A stretch of DNA of 64,000 nucleotides, taken from NCBI GenBank assembly GCA_031772625.1, contig CM062804.1, positions 1,019,812,514 through 1,019,876,513 of the forward strand, given 5' to 3'. Position numbers and translations under genes: made by a program. Positions 10,409-23,199 of the stretch are shown one piece after another (the first letter of the stretch is position 1; each line of letters opens with the position of its first letter). The notes under the pieces are model-generated. The model was not told the origin of the DNA. It searched no databases and saw only the letters and a list, made by a program, of their open reading frames with translations. The stretch comes from Pinus tabuliformis. Lineage: Eukaryota; Streptophyta; Pinopsida; Pinales; Pinaceae.

Positions 10409-11295
10409 GTAAGGTTCATCTCCATGCACGACCTAAATGTAATTCATGTCCACTCAAAATAAAAAATAGGGTATAAGGATGACCCTTTAGCTATCATCAT
10501 CCTTTAACTCAGGTCCATTCTCTTACCAATGTATGGATAACAATCCCATACAAGTCTAAAATCTTTCTCAAAGGTTTTGTCCAGAACATGCTCAAAACAA
10601 CATTCAAATTCCCTTAGTTTGCTCCAAGTCTATTCTAAACTGACACATGCAGTCCTCAACTACATGAATGGTGCAACCTTCAAGTTATTTGTATCCAGGT
10701 TCTTCCCCTTTTGACCCCATTTTTTGTGCCTTCAATACAAATTTGACAAAGGTCATCTTACAATTGGATCTCCCTTTTGCATCTAGTGAGAATATCACCT
10801 CATTCTTTAGGAATGACTTGCTTCTAAACAAAATTACAATAACACTCTCAACATGTGGGGTAGAAGATACATTAAGAGGAGAAAGCATAGGTCAAAATGA
10901 ACCTTATTGTCAAACATAGGTCAAACATATGTAAAAAATTAAATAGTCTACACATGTAATTATTACATTGTTGGATGGTTTTGGATTAACTCCACCATTT
11001 TATTTCTCCACCTCCATGGTAGCTTTTCATTCCATTAATTTTTCAACAACTGCTTTCAATTTTCCAAGTTCCTTGTCTTTTTCTCTCAATTTCTCTTTTG
11101 TATCATGCAATTGAAGTTGATTGGGGAACCCCTAATAGTTGTGAGAAGAGGCTCCCTTATCACAACCTGTAAACCCTAATGCATTTAACCCCTTAGGCAA
11201 GGGGGCCCAAGGGTGTAGTTATAGGGCATTGGGACCAATTTTGGGGGTTCATAACATTAGGAGAAGTTGAATGGTATGACAAAAAAGGTGGGAGG
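10409..11295. other. Gene-free stretch with a short coiled-coil relic
   Basis: No gene is supported. On the minus strand about 11005-11123 reads as a short E/K-rich heptad-like segment (KEKLREKDKELGKLKAVVEK). It resembles the coiled-coil tails of retroelement-associated ORFs such as that at 1045-1395, and is probably a degraded relic. About 11118-11205 is related to the telomere-like tract at 5101-5200 (shared TTATCACAACC and TTTAACCCC words). Confidence 0.4.
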
Positions 11296-11897
11296 GGTCA
11301 TGTCATAGTGGTAAGTCAGTTCACATTTACCCGAGAGTGCTTGCGAAAGTGGGCAAATGTGGGGTGGTGTGTTACAATCACAAACGATTGTCCCTAAAAT
11401 AATTCACATACCATAGAAGATAAGTGCCTGAGATAGATCTGAATCTTGTCCTCCATAAAAGAGATACAAACTAGTTGTAGGCCCCACTTCCTTAACTGGA
11501 AGGTCAGGTCATGTCATAGAGGAAAGTCAGTTCACATTTACCCAAGAGGGCTTGTGAAAGCGGGTAAATGTGGGGTGGCGTGTTACAATCACAGAATATT
11601 GTCCCTAAAATAATTTACATACCATAGAAGATAAGTGCCTGAGATAGATCTAAATATTGTCCTCCACAAAAGAGATACAATCTAGTTGTAGGCCCCACTT
11701 CCTTAACTGGAAGGTCGGGTCATGTCATAGTGGCAAGTCAGTTCACATTTACCCGAGAGGGCTTGTGAAAGCGGGTAAATATGGGTTGGCGTGTTACAAT
11801 CACAGAAGATTGTCCCTAAAATAATTCACATACCATAGAAGATAAGTGCCTGAGATAGATCCGAATCTTGTCCTCCACAAAAGAGATACAAACTAGT
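11296..11897. repeat. 211-bp tandem repeat, 2.8 copies
   Basis: Units start at 11296, 11507 and 11718 with GGTCATGTCATAG. They share words such as CAGTTCACATTTACCC, GATTGTCCCTAAAATAATT and GATAAGTGCCTGAGATAGAT. The spacing is exactly 211 bp both times, and the third unit stops after about 180 bp. Units differ by only a few percent, so the duplication is fairly young or homogenised. No coding frame spans it. Confidence 0.85.
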
Positions 11898-12780
11898 TTC
11901 CAAGTGATGAAGTATAAATGCCAATATAGAGTTGTTTTTTCATGTGAAGGGACATGTTCTTTGAGCAGGCTGAATTGTATGCTGGAGCACTTACTTGGTC
12001 AAATTGGAGACACAAAATCATACTTAAAAATTCAAATTTCTTTCTTTTACATGTCCAAAAGGGACATGATAAAAATAACTTTTTCTTTTGACTCAAATAC
12101 ATTATTTTTGACTTTTTACAATATCATAAATATGAAGACGAACCTAGTTACAATTTCAACACCACCTCACTTCACCATGATTACAAAAAATATGTACCCA
12201 CCTAATCCTATACATAGAGACATGATACCTACAAACTCCGGTACTAACAAGCACAGGAGCAAACATCTCCCTTATAGACATGACGTACCCACAAAGATTA
12301 ACATAATTGACAAGATGGGGGGTAATAGGCTTTCAATTATTCTTATATCACCATATCACTTCACCTGCACGACGTGGGTCTACCACTCACCTAAACTTTG
12401 GATGCCCTCCCTGATTCTTACCTAAACTTTGGATGGTCTCCCTCATGCTTGTCCAAGTATCAAGCGTCCATGTTTAATGGCTATGAAAGACTTATTTACC
12501 AAGAGCCCCCCTTTTGATAACTTATATCCACAATTCACTAACTGGTCAGTCTCAAAGTTATTATTATGAAAGACATGGAAGTCCTTAAAGTCATCAAATT
12601 GAAAGAGCATTTGAATTATGAAAAGATATATGTTTAGTCTATTATTCTCTTAAAAAAAACCCTTTTATAAATGATAAATAAATATATGATATCTTTCACT
12701 TTCTTTATTATTATTATTATTTTTTCTAAAAAATTAAAAAAAGCCTTAATACAGGCCATAAACTTCTACTTAATTATTTT
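11898..12780. other. AT-rich stretch, no supported gene
   Basis: A 185-codon open frame (11868-12425, +) overlaps the end of the 211-bp repeat. It has no recognisable domain and a composition like the surrounding non-coding DNA, so I do not call it a gene. Confidence 0.4.
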
Positions 12781-13092
12781 ATGCTTTTTCTAAGTTCCCA
12801 TAAAAACAACATCATCAAAACCCCTTTACTTATAAATCCATTTCATGTACCTAACCCCAATGAAAATAAACATCCCAAAAAGGAAAAAGGGTGGGGTCTA
12901 AATTTCATCTGAAACCATAGATAACTCCCTCTTGCTGATACTTTTTCGAAGTTCCCATAAAAACAACATCACTAAAACCCCATAAACTTATAAAGCCATT
13001 TCATGTACCTAATCCCAATGAAAATAAGCATCCCAAAACGAAGAAAGGCGGGGTCTAAATTTCATTTGGAATCATAGATAACTCCCTCTTCC
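12781..13092. repeat. 157-bp tandem duplication
   Basis: Two copies, with TTCCCATAAAAACAACATCA at 12795 and 12952, share CCATTTCATGTACCTAA, GGGGTCTAAATTTCAT and ATAGATAACTCCCTCTT. The copies are roughly 90 percent alike. No coding content is apparent. Confidence 0.8.
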
Positions 13093-13099
13093 AGTGTAT

Positions 13100-13509
13100 T
13101 TATAAACGATTTATGCCCCTAAGATAACTGAGAATGAACACCCAAACAAACACAAAAGGCGATGGGCCTATGTTTTTAACCGTCAACCACTGCATTGCTA
13201 ACGTAATGAAAGGAGCCGAGGAGGAGGGGGACATACGTTGGAGTTCATCATACGAAGGAACGAAAGGAGCAGCCAAGAAGAAGAAGAAACAAGGAGAATG
13301 AAAGTAGCCACAGAGAAGAAGATTAAGGAGGATAGACATATTTCGTGAGCCATGTATGAATAACATGCTCGAAACAAAGCATAGATTGTTGATTTGGCTG
13401 TCGTTGCAAAGGTAAATGATTAGTTTACTCTAAATAAAAAGAAGAGGATGAACATTGCTGAATTTTGAAGATTTGAGGTTGTGGACTTGGGCGGATTGGG
13501 CGGATCCTA
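13100..13509 (+). promoter_or_regulatory. Possible 5' flank / UTR of the AP-2 mu exon
   Basis: This 400-bp stretch before the AP2M-like ATG is higher in GA-rich words (GAAGAAGAAGAAGAAAC, GAGGAGGAGGGGG) than its surroundings, as plant 5' UTRs often are. No TATA box or transcription start could be fixed. The label rests only on position. Confidence 0.3.
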
Positions 13510-13592
13510 ATGCCAATGGTTGCCTCTGCAATTTACTTCTTGAATCTTCGCGGCAACATTCTCATCAATCACCTCTATTGCGTCGATATTGG
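13510..13592 (+). pseudogene. AP2M: Exon 1 of AP-2 complex subunit mu (decayed gene or fragment)
   Basis: From the ATG at 13510 the frame reads MPMVASAIYFLNLRGN, then ILINHLYCVDIG, ending in phase 2 at a GTACAT donor-like site. Plant AP-2 mu (clathrin adaptor medium chain, cargo-binding subunit of endocytic AP-2) begins MPVAASAIYFLNLRGD-VLINRLYRDDVG, with an intron in the following glycine codon. The start, the reading frame and the splice position therefore all agree. Several differences (D to N, R to H, R to C) fit C-to-T or G-to-A changes at CpG sites, suggesting decay under methylation. Later exons (GNMVDAF onward) were not seen downstream, although a very long intron cannot be excluded. 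It is either a pseudogene, an exon fragment or the 5' end of a diverged gene with a giant intron. Confidence 0.75.
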
Positions 13593-14066
13593 GTACATAA
13601 GCTTTTATTTCCCCTCTCTTGATCCATTCGAAACCGTGAACTCTGAATGCTAATTGCCTTTCATTTTGGGTCAATCTTTAGATATAAAAACAAGATTTTT
13701 AAGAAAATGCGGAGCCCGTCCTTAGGGCTATTACCATTTCGATCCATCATGAGGGTTTCTAGTAATTTTAGTAATTGGAAAGGAGAGATGCACAAAATAG
13801 TGGCAGTGCCCATGATCTCTAGTCGTAATCGGTAGATTCATAGATCCGAGAAATTCCAACGATAATTAACAGCACATGTCTATGAATTTCTTGTTGTGCG
13901 AATACCGCCGAATTATATTTTGAAGGGAGCAAATTTTACTAGATGGTTCTTGAACCAGAAATTTATGTTGTTGTAGGCCTAAATCCTCAAATTTATGCGA
14001 AATTTATTGAATGAAAGCCACTAGCATTTTCATGATAGTAGAACCGTGTAGTGCTAATCACTAGTT

Positions 14067-17000
14067 GAAAGAATCTGTCTTAAGTTTACTTGTTCTTGAT
14101 ATCGATGTTTATTTAGAAAGAGCTTAGAGGGAGGTAAGCTTTGCCTCAATATTAAGATAAAAAATGTAAATCGATTAAATATGGTTATAAGCCTTTTGAA
14201 AAATTATTTGGGTGACCGTTCATGGGAATTTTCAGGCCAAATCATCTAGATTAGAGAAGCCATACAAAATTTGGACTCCATACATGTATGGACAACAAAT
14301 GGACAACAAATAAATTGTTGACCTCCTAACAAATATGGTCATTAATGGAGGTTCAAGACTACAGAGGATTATGATTTTGGAAGGAATCAAAACAGAAGAA
14401 TGGCAGGACTAATTGAATAGTTTGTCTGGGACAATTTCTTAAAGCTTCTTAGAAAACTTCTATAATTTCTAACTTTCTATCAGTGACGTTTAGGATTTTA
14501 AAAGGTAATATTTTTTCTTGAGTTTCAATTCATTTTAAGAACTAATTTAAAAGACTCTTTTTTATTTCCAATGTCATTGCACCCTCATTGGAACCTCCAT
14601 CTAATCTCATAATAAATGGGTCACCTAAATATGAGGTTCTCCTCTGACTCAATCTCCTACAAATGACACAAATGACAAATTTGTTAGACTGCAAAATGTG
14701 ATGATCTGTCTAAATCATGAGCTTGTGAAAGCAAATATTGAATTGACTAAGAGGAATCCTCAGGCTATGCTAGGCTCTTGGTTTCTACATCAACCTATGG
14801 AAGTGGGATATAGGAAGTTATATAGTTTTGTATGTAGTGTTGGCAAAAATCAACCACAATGAATTCTTGACTATATATGACAAAACTACTGAATCAACTT
14901 TGCTTGGACTAAACTTTCATGCTTGCCATAAACACTTCGTTGTTAACTCAATTCACAATTAATTAATTCATTAATTTTCTTGGAATCTATTCTCAATCTG
15001 AAATTTGAACATGGAAAGCATTACACATGTTGGAATTGTCCACCTCAGAATGATCATAGTCTCATTCATTTTTTCTGCAAACAATGTTTAGTGTGTGGGT
15101 CGATGGTGTACAATGACTATGAAAGGGTCTGCCTTAAGTTTACTTGTTCTTGATATTGATGTTTTTTAGAAACAGCTTAGAGGGAGGTAAGCTTTGCCTC
15201 ATTATTAAGATAAAATAACATAAATCTTGGAAGGAGAGATTTAAATATAGTTATAAGCCTTTTGAAAAATTATTTGGGTGACCGTTCATGGGCATTTTCT
15301 GGCCAAATCGTCTCGATTAGAGAATCCATACAAAATTTGGACTCCATACACGTATGGACAACAAATAAGTTGACCTCCTAACAAATATGGTCATTCATGG
15401 AGGTTTAAGATTGCAGAGAATTATGATTTTGGAAGGAATCAAAATAGGAGAATGGTAGGACTAATTGAATAGTTTATCTGGGACAATTTCTTAAAGTTTC
15501 TTAGAGGTCTTCAATAATTTCTAAATTTCTATTAGTGACGTTGAGGATTTTAAAAGGTAATATTTTTTCTTGAGTTTCAATCCATTTTAAGAACTGATTT
15601 AAAAGACTTTGTTTGATTTTCCAATGTCATTGCACCCTCATTGGAAAATCCATCTAATCTCATAATAAATGGGTCACCTAAAGATGAGGTTCTCCTCTGA
15701 CTCAACCTCCTACAAATGACACAATTGACAAATCCTGTTAGGTTGCAGAATGTGATGATCTGTCTTAATCTGGAGCTTGTGCAAGCAAATCTTGAATTGA
15801 CGAAGTCGAATCCTCAGGCTATGCTAGGCTCTTGGTTTCTACATCAACCTATGGAAGTGGGATATACATAGTTATATAGTTTCTTATGCAGTGTTGGCAC
15901 AAATCAATCACAGTGAATTATTGACCATATATGACAAAACTACTGAATCAACTTTGCTTGGACTAAACTATCATGCTTGCCATAAACACTTCGTTGTTAA
16001 CTCAATTCACAATTAATTAATTCATTACTTTTCTTGGAATCTATTCTCAATATGAAATTTGAACGTGGAAAGCATTACACGCGTTGGAATTGTCCACCTC
16101 AGAATGATTGTAGTCTCATTCATTTTTGTCTGCAAACAATGTTTAGTGTGTGGGTCGATGGTGGACAGTGACTACGAAATGGTCTGTCTTAAGTTTACTT
16201 GTTCTTGATATTGATGTTTATTTAGAAAGAGATTAGAGGGAGGTAATCTTTGCCTCAATATTAAGATAAAAAACGTAAATCTTGGAAGGAGAGATTTAAA
16301 TATAGTTATAAGCCTTTTGAAAAATTGTTTGGGTGACCGTTCATGGGAATTTTCAAGCCAAATCATCTGGATTAGAGAAGCCATACAAAACTTGGACTCC
16401 ATACACGTATGGACAACAAATAAATCACTAACCTCCTAACAAATGTGGTCATTAATGGAGGTTCAAGACTGCAAAGAATTATGATTTTGGAAGGAAGCAA
16501 AACAGGAGAATGGTAGGACTAATTGAATAGTTTGTCTGGGACAATTTCTTAAAGTTTCTTAGAAGACTTCTATAATTTCTAACTTTCTATTAGTGATGTT
16601 GAGTATTTTAAAAGGTAATATTTTTTCTTGAGTTTCAATTCATATTAAGAATTGATTTAAAAGACTCTGTTTGATTGCTAAAGTCATTGCACCCTCATTG
16701 GAACCTCCATCTAATCTCATAATAACTGGGTCACCTAAAGATGAGGTTCTCCTCTGACTCAATCTCCTACAAATGACACAAATGACACAATTGACAAATC
16801 TTGTTAGACTGCAGAATGTGATGATTTGTCTCAATCTGGAGCTTGTGCAAGCAAATCTTGAATTGATGAAGAGGAATCCTCAGGCTATGCTAGGCTCTTG
16901 GTTTCTACATCAACATATGGAAGTGGGATATACATAGTTATATAGTTTTGTATGCAGTGTTGGCACAAATCAACCACAGTGAATTCCTGACCATATATGA

Positions 17001-17945
17001 CAAAACTACTTAATCAACTTTTCTTGGACTAAACTTTCATGCTTGCCATAAACACTTCGTTGTTAATTCAATTCACAATTAATTAATTTATTACTTTGCT
17101 GGAATCTATTCTCAATCTGAAATTTGAACGTGGAAAGCATTACACGTGTTGGAATTGTCCACCTAAGAATGATTGTAGTCTCATTCATTTCTGTTTGCAA
17201 ACAATGTTTAGTGTGTGGGTTGATGGTGCACAGTGACTATGAAAGGGTCTACCTTAAGTTTACTTGTTCTTGATATTGATGTTTATTTAGAAATAGCTTA
17301 GAGGTAGGTAATCTTTGCCTCAATATTAATATAAAAAACGTAAATCTTGGAAGGAGAGATTTAAATATAGTTATAAGCCTTTTGAAAAATTATTTGGGTG
17401 ACCGTTCATGGGAATTTTCAAGCCAAATTGTTTGGATTAGAGAAGCCATACAAAATTTGGACTCCATATACGTATGGACAACAAATAAATTGCTGACCTC
17501 CTAAGAAATATGGTCATTAATAGAGGTTTAAGACTACAGAGAATTATGATTTTGGAAGGAATCAAAACAGGAGAATGGCAAGACTCATTGAATAGTTTGT
17601 CTAGGACAATTTCGTAAAGTCTCTTAGAAGACTTCTATCATTTCTAACTTTCTATTAGTGACGTTGAGGATTTTAAAAGGGAATATTTTTTCTTGAGTTT
17701 CAATTCATTTTAACAACTGATTTAAAAGAATGTTTGATTTCTAATGTCATCGCACCCTCATTGGAACCTCCATCTGATCTCATAATAAATGGGTCAACCT
17801 AAAGATGAGGTTCTCCTCTGGCTCAATCTCCTATAAATGATACAACTGACAAATCCTATTAGACTATAGAATGTGATGATATGTCTCAATATGGAGCTTG
17901 TGCAAGAAAATCTTGAATTGATGAAGAGGAATCCTCAAGCTATGC
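14067..17945. repeat. 1.06-kb tandem repeat array, about 3.7 copies
   Basis: Four head-to-tail units begin near 14067, 15121, 16176 and 17241, each marked by CTTAAGTTTACTTGTTCTTGAT (14079, 15133, 16188, 17253; spacing 1054, 1055, 1065). The last unit stops after about 705 bp at GGAATCCTCAAGCTATGC. Units share blocks such as AAAAATTATTTGGGTGACCG, GGACTCCATACA and CATTGCACCCTCATTGGAA, and look about 93 to 95 percent alike. No open frame is conserved across units, so it appears to be a non-coding satellite-like array. If the AP-2 mu exon upstream is part of a gene, the array would lie in its first intron. Confidence 0.85.
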
Positions 17946-20322
17946 ATTCAATGTCTATATGTATATGTAGGTATGACAATAAGGCTATCCCTGAGTGGCA
18001 TGAAGTTCTTGGAATGGAATTCCATCTCAGGCCCAAGGCCATTAGGGGAAGTGGTCCAAGTGACCTGATGCACTGTTGGTGTATACTCTCTCTAATTACC
18101 CTGTTCAAATCCTGTATGGAGGGATGGAGGTGACCAGGTAATTCAAGGAGTACCTGAAATGGCAGGTGGTGATTAATCCCAAACTGAACTGTCACTGCGG
18201 TGTGATGATTGTTAAGGGGTGTGCCTGATGCTTTGGGCTTTACAATGATACACCCTTTTAAAAATAAGGACTTAATTTTCGAAGGTAGGATACAAAGTGA
18301 TGGGCATTTTAAAAAGTCCTTATTGACTCAAATGACCTAGTAAAACAAAGCATCCTAAAATATTAAAACAAATTTTATAATATTTACATAAACAAGAATG
18401 AATTTAGAGAGAAAGAACGATACTTTTCTGAAATAAGTTCTGCCTTTTTATAAAGATAAAAGTACTTTATACAAATTGCCTTTTAAAGGGGAAATATTTT
18501 TGTCTTTTCAATCTTTAGGAAAGGCCCTTATACTTTAAAAGAAGTATACCAAGTGATATTCTTGTTTAGATACATTAAAATTGTAATGTATAAACTACGA
18601 CGTTTTTATCCTATGTCGGTGGTGACAACATCGTATGTACTTAAAAATTCTTATCCTTCATCATTCAACTTGTCACAACATCTCATGCGGGATCATATCT
18701 CCAGAGTTTGTCATATGTTTATATGATGACAATGCAAATAAAAAATTCAAATCCATTGTTGCTTATTGATCAAGTCATCCCTAGCAATGGGTATGTCATT
18801 ACCTCAAGCTAGGATGTGGATGGTGTTGGTGAAGGATGCTCATTTTATTTTGATTTTCTAAATTTTAAGTCATATTTAGACATGCATGTCTTAATATTTT
18901 AGACAAACATATGACTACTGGCAAGATCAACCATGTATATCTAAAAAAATGCATCCCTTTCAAAGGGTTGGGTCTTGGTGCATGTCATGATTTTTTATCT
19001 CTCTCTCACTGAGTTCATTAAGTCAAACACTTTGGTTCAAAAACACATGTTACATTGGTACTTGCTATGTAGGATTTTGACTTGCTGATGATGCGTTTTT
19101 GAATGCCGTGTTGATTTGTCTCATTTTAGGCACTGGGTTGGGTATGACTCATGTGTTTAAGTCACACTCAATAAGCCCTGCTACCATGGTTTCCATTAAT
19201 GAGTTTATTACTTGCAATGTCATAAAAATGGATACAATAAAAGGAATCTATTGCATAAAATGGAATCGGCCTGCTAACTTTGAGACTGGCCTAGAAGCCC
19301 AGATATATGCTAGAAACATCATGACACTAGCTTGGATAGACAAGCCAGTTCTTAATTTTCTAGGAAATGTTCTGCAACTATTTGAAGCAGCCCCAAAACA
19401 CCCAAAACAACATTTTAACTTCTAAATTGGCACATGCATCAAGAGGCCTAGATACACCCTTCAATACTGAAAATTCACTTTTGAGTCGCTGAGCACTGGA
19501 ATTAACTCAAAGAAGCCCATAGAACATATGTACATCCTGCAGTATATATGCATGGCCTAAATTTGCCAACTCTGGTCCTTAAAAATATCAATTGAGCCTC
19601 CAAATGCATATTTGGCTTTTAGAATCTGCAGGTTAGCCTCTAAGAATGGGATAACAGCTTGCAACTGTAAATCTGGCACTTAAAATATGGAGGTTGGTCT
19701 TTAAGAATGTGAAACCATAATGTAATTATGATGCTGGACTGCTAAAACACAAAAGGTATCTTGTGCCATCAGTTATGCCGAGGGCAGACTGCACCTGCAC
19801 TTTTGTGCTAACAAATCTTGAGGTTGTCTTGCACTTGTTGTTTCTATCTGCCCAAGACAAGCTATACATGCTATTCCAGCCTGTAAAAGTTTGAAACTAA
19901 ACTTCAAATATCAATTCGAGTTCATGAAATTGCAAAACTATAGTGTGAAAATATTGCAGTTAATGAGGCCATCCTTCTTTGATAAAATGACCCTTAAAGC
20001 AATGAAACTACCATTCTTTCTCTTCAGCAGTTAAATACCCACATCAGCACCCCTTGGTTTTGTAATATTACACTACCATCAACTGTGTCCCTCTGAGTTT
20101 AGAATGGTTGATTTTGTGAGAAACTTGTCCTTAGTTTTAGCCTTTAGGTGCCTTGCTTTTTCCTTTCTAAAGATAACTACCTTCGCTATTAACCATCATG
20201 CCTAATTTATTTATCTTCAGGGCCTGTTTTATGGTTATCTTCATGCTATCCACATGTATCCTTCTTGCCGTAGTGGAAAAAAAACACAATCCCTTCTAAA
20301 ATTAAAAGAGTTAGAGTGTTAA
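17946..20322. other. No supported gene; short unrecognised coding-like stretches
   Basis: Immediately after the array, about 17970-18200 has a less AT-rich composition and open frames (for example IPEWHEVLGMEFHLRPKAI on +), but no family was recognised. A 108-codon frame at 19099-19425 is likewise unrecognised. The remainder is AT-rich with no boundary motifs that I can support. Confidence 0.35.
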
Positions 20323-20957
20323 TGTTAAAAAAATATTAAATATGACAGAGAAATGCAAGACATATAATATGCGGAAAAACACAAACACATAAAACCAGAG
20401 AGACACAGATATACGTGATTCACCCAGTTTGGGCTACGTTCACCCTAAATAGCCAGTCCTTCCTTTCCGTTATCCAGCAAAATGAAGAGACACAACCTAC
20501 AACAAATCTGCTGTAATATCCTATGTTTTCTCTCACAGTCTCACCTATCTGTTTCTCACTCTGAGAATACACATATATTCAACAGCCTCAGTACAATACC
20601 CACATAAAAAGAGAGGGGTTTCCTTCTATGGTTAAAAACCCTAAACTAAACATAAATTCTACCGTCAGATCATTCGCCTAATGAATGGCCCAGATTGACT
20701 AGAAATTACTATACTTTTACAAGGCAATTTTACATCTATTTTTAGCTTCGGGGGCGCTGCCCCCACAACCCCTGTCGGGGGACCGCTGGCCCTCGGAACT
20801 CCCAGCTGGGGACAATGGCCCCCCTTGAACCCCCGTCGGGGGGACAAGTCTCCTCCGCACCCCCCCGCATGGAGGGGTGTACAATCTTCCTGGGTTATAC
20901 ATCTAGCCGAAACAAAGACCTCTAAATTAGGATGATAATCATGCTCCACACCCAACA
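20323..20957 (-). repeat. Solo LTR of the Tork-type copia family, 635 bp
   Basis: The sequence runs TGTTAA...CCAACA and is clearly related along its length to the LTRs at 56203-56814 and 60895-61505. Shared blocks include CACCCAGTTTGGGCTACGT, CCAGTCCTTCC, CCTAAACTAAACATAA and the GC-rich CTTCGGGGGCGCTGCCCCC. It is flanked by a perfect 5-bp target duplication GTTAA (20318-20322 and 20958-20962). No internal region remains, so it arose by LTR-LTR recombination. It is clearly more diverged from the other two than they are from each other, so it is an older or different subfamily member. The GC-rich module is expanded here. Confidence 0.9.
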
Positions 20958-23199
20958 GTTAATTTATCCTGCCAAGCATGCAATTAATGGACAATAACTA
21001 CTCATGCTAATAAGTCACTAATGGAAAAATTACCATCTATATATTTAATCCTAACCTCATGCTAACAATGTGAATGTTAAGTAGTAGATACTTTTGTTGG
21101 AAAATGTAAACCTTTTAAATATTGTTGTTGTTATAGTTGCAACTTGTTGTTAGTCCCTTTTCTTTAGGTGCAGTTTCATCCTTGCCAAGTCAGTGTTCTC
21201 AATGTTGAGAAACAAAATAATCACGTCCATAAAGGTTCTAACTTCTTACTAATACTTGTATTTGAAATAGAACAAAAAAGTGGCACCACAAGGTATTAGA
21301 GTAGAAGTGTGTCTCTACTTAAGATGATGCCAGTCAGAAAAGAAATATTTCCTATCTATATCAAGTTTCTTATCAATTTTCTGTTGGAAATTGTTCCTAA
21401 TTATTTTCATTCTGGAAATGAGACATTATTATGATCACTCAATTACCAAATCCGACATATGGGGCTCTATTACTTCTAAAAAACAAGTAACAACTATAGT
21501 GATAATAGTTTTGTCTAATTTCTGGTTCATATATTTTTTTAAATATATTGACATCCCTTTCTGTAATATGCTCTTTGTATCTTAAACAACTTTAAGCAAG
21601 GGCTTGTAGGGCCCCCAACTTTAAATAAGATCTTATCCAAAATAGATCCCTTTGAAGCACACAATTGATCAGAATCATGAAAACATTGTCAAACCCCCTT
21701 TCTGAAGAAATGATGAGAAATAAAGAATAAATATACAGGTACAAACCCTTGCGGTCTCTCAAGAAACTTGAAAGGAAGCAATATGTAATTGTTTGAAGAA
21801 ACATAAACTGACCTACCATAAAATGGCAATGAAATGTGCGGGGAAAAATACACCCTGAGACCATATTTAAGCTAATTGTGTACCAGTGCTCCATTGCAAT
21901 AGAGATATGTAAGCCCAATGGTAGGGTGTTATCCTCTTTAGCCCATTGAAAATGTCATCACAATCCCAGAACAGTGGTTATGTACAATAAAAACCAACCT
22001 TTGACAGATCAAGAAAAAGTAAACAACCACAATGTAGTAGATGCATAGTAGCAACGAGGCCTTCCACAAAAATGCTGCCAATATCAAGTAGGCTATGAAA
22101 CCAGCCTAAACTCCCCTTCTACATACATGCTGCCAAAACAACTTTGAAACCCTTCCGTCATCCTCAATCAAACTGTGAAAAGGTATGGCTTCAAATGACA
22201 CCAATAATAACACTCTCCATGGAGCTCTTGAATGATGCCATCACTTTTACAAACTGCAAAAGCAACTCATCACAATATCTCCACCAAAGGTGCAAAATTA
22301 TGCTACACAAAACCTCCACATGTAGCACCTATAAACACATGACCTGCCATGGAATCCTCTACAATATTTTCCCCAAATGAACAAAGAATAAATCCAAAAA
22401 ATGTATTGTTTGTAATCTTGTACTTAATATTTTATGTACATCATTATAAAGGTGGCTTGGTCAAAGATCACTCATCTAACAATCCAGCTGCTCCACTGAA
22501 CTCTTGACTTACCTCCACCTATTGTAGCTCTAGACCCTTATATATAGCTAATGGAATGTAGAGTGTACATCACGTCATGCACAATTTGACAATCTTCTTT
22601 TGATACAACTTTCATTCTTCTATCTTTATGTGAGTATTTGCCATAATTACGAAGTTTGGCTAAATTGGGCCAAATAATTTAAAATTTGGGAAAAAATCAT
22701 ACAATCGAATTATTTGGTGCAATTTACTTTGGATGGTATGTGTAATCAATGTAAAAATTTGGCGGCAGGGAGATAAATATTGTGAATTCTCATGGAAAGA
22801 TTTTGAGTTGAGTGTATAGTTCATAAAGACAAAAGGCATCGTTATTGTTGACAATTGATGAGCTCTTTTGTGATGGACAAACTTAGCTTCTGTGTCTCCT
22901 GCTTCTAGCTTAGTAGCTTGTGATGTATCAGGTAGTTGATGTTTGCAGATGTCCTAATCATTAATTCTAAGTTTTTGCAAATTTCTTCTTGGTTGCTGGA
23001 ATCACAACCATCACATGCTCTTTTCTGCTAGATATTGACACCATTGGTTGTCTTCCTCACTCTGTTCTAAATATTCAACAATCACATTCTTTTTCAAATG
23101 TCATCTTTGAATCAAGGTTTGCTTCCTTTTTCCCAAGGAAAACACTTCACGGGAATTGCTTATGAGTTATAGATGGTAAATGGGGTAAACCATTGGCCT
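20958..23199. other. AT-rich DNA, no supported gene or element
   Basis: Only short, unrecognised open frames are present (for example 21592-21918 on minus and 22144-22380 on plus). I see no LTR, TIR or protein-domain signal. Confidence 0.4.

Noticed and set aside
11868-12425. 185-codon open frame
   Set aside because: No recognisable domain, it starts inside the 211-bp tandem repeat, and its composition matches non-coding surroundings.
14067-17945. CRISPR-like or phage-like array
   Set aside because: The units are 1.06 kb, contiguous and without spacers, in a plant nuclear context.
17873-18133. 86-codon frame after the 1.06-kb array
   Set aside because: It starts in the last repeat unit and no family was recognised; overlapping frames on both strands are equally long.
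20665-20955. 96-codon frame rich in G, P and R on minus
   Set aside because: It lies wholly inside the solo LTR and reflects its GC-rich hairpin module. A similar artefact occurs at 61296-61598.
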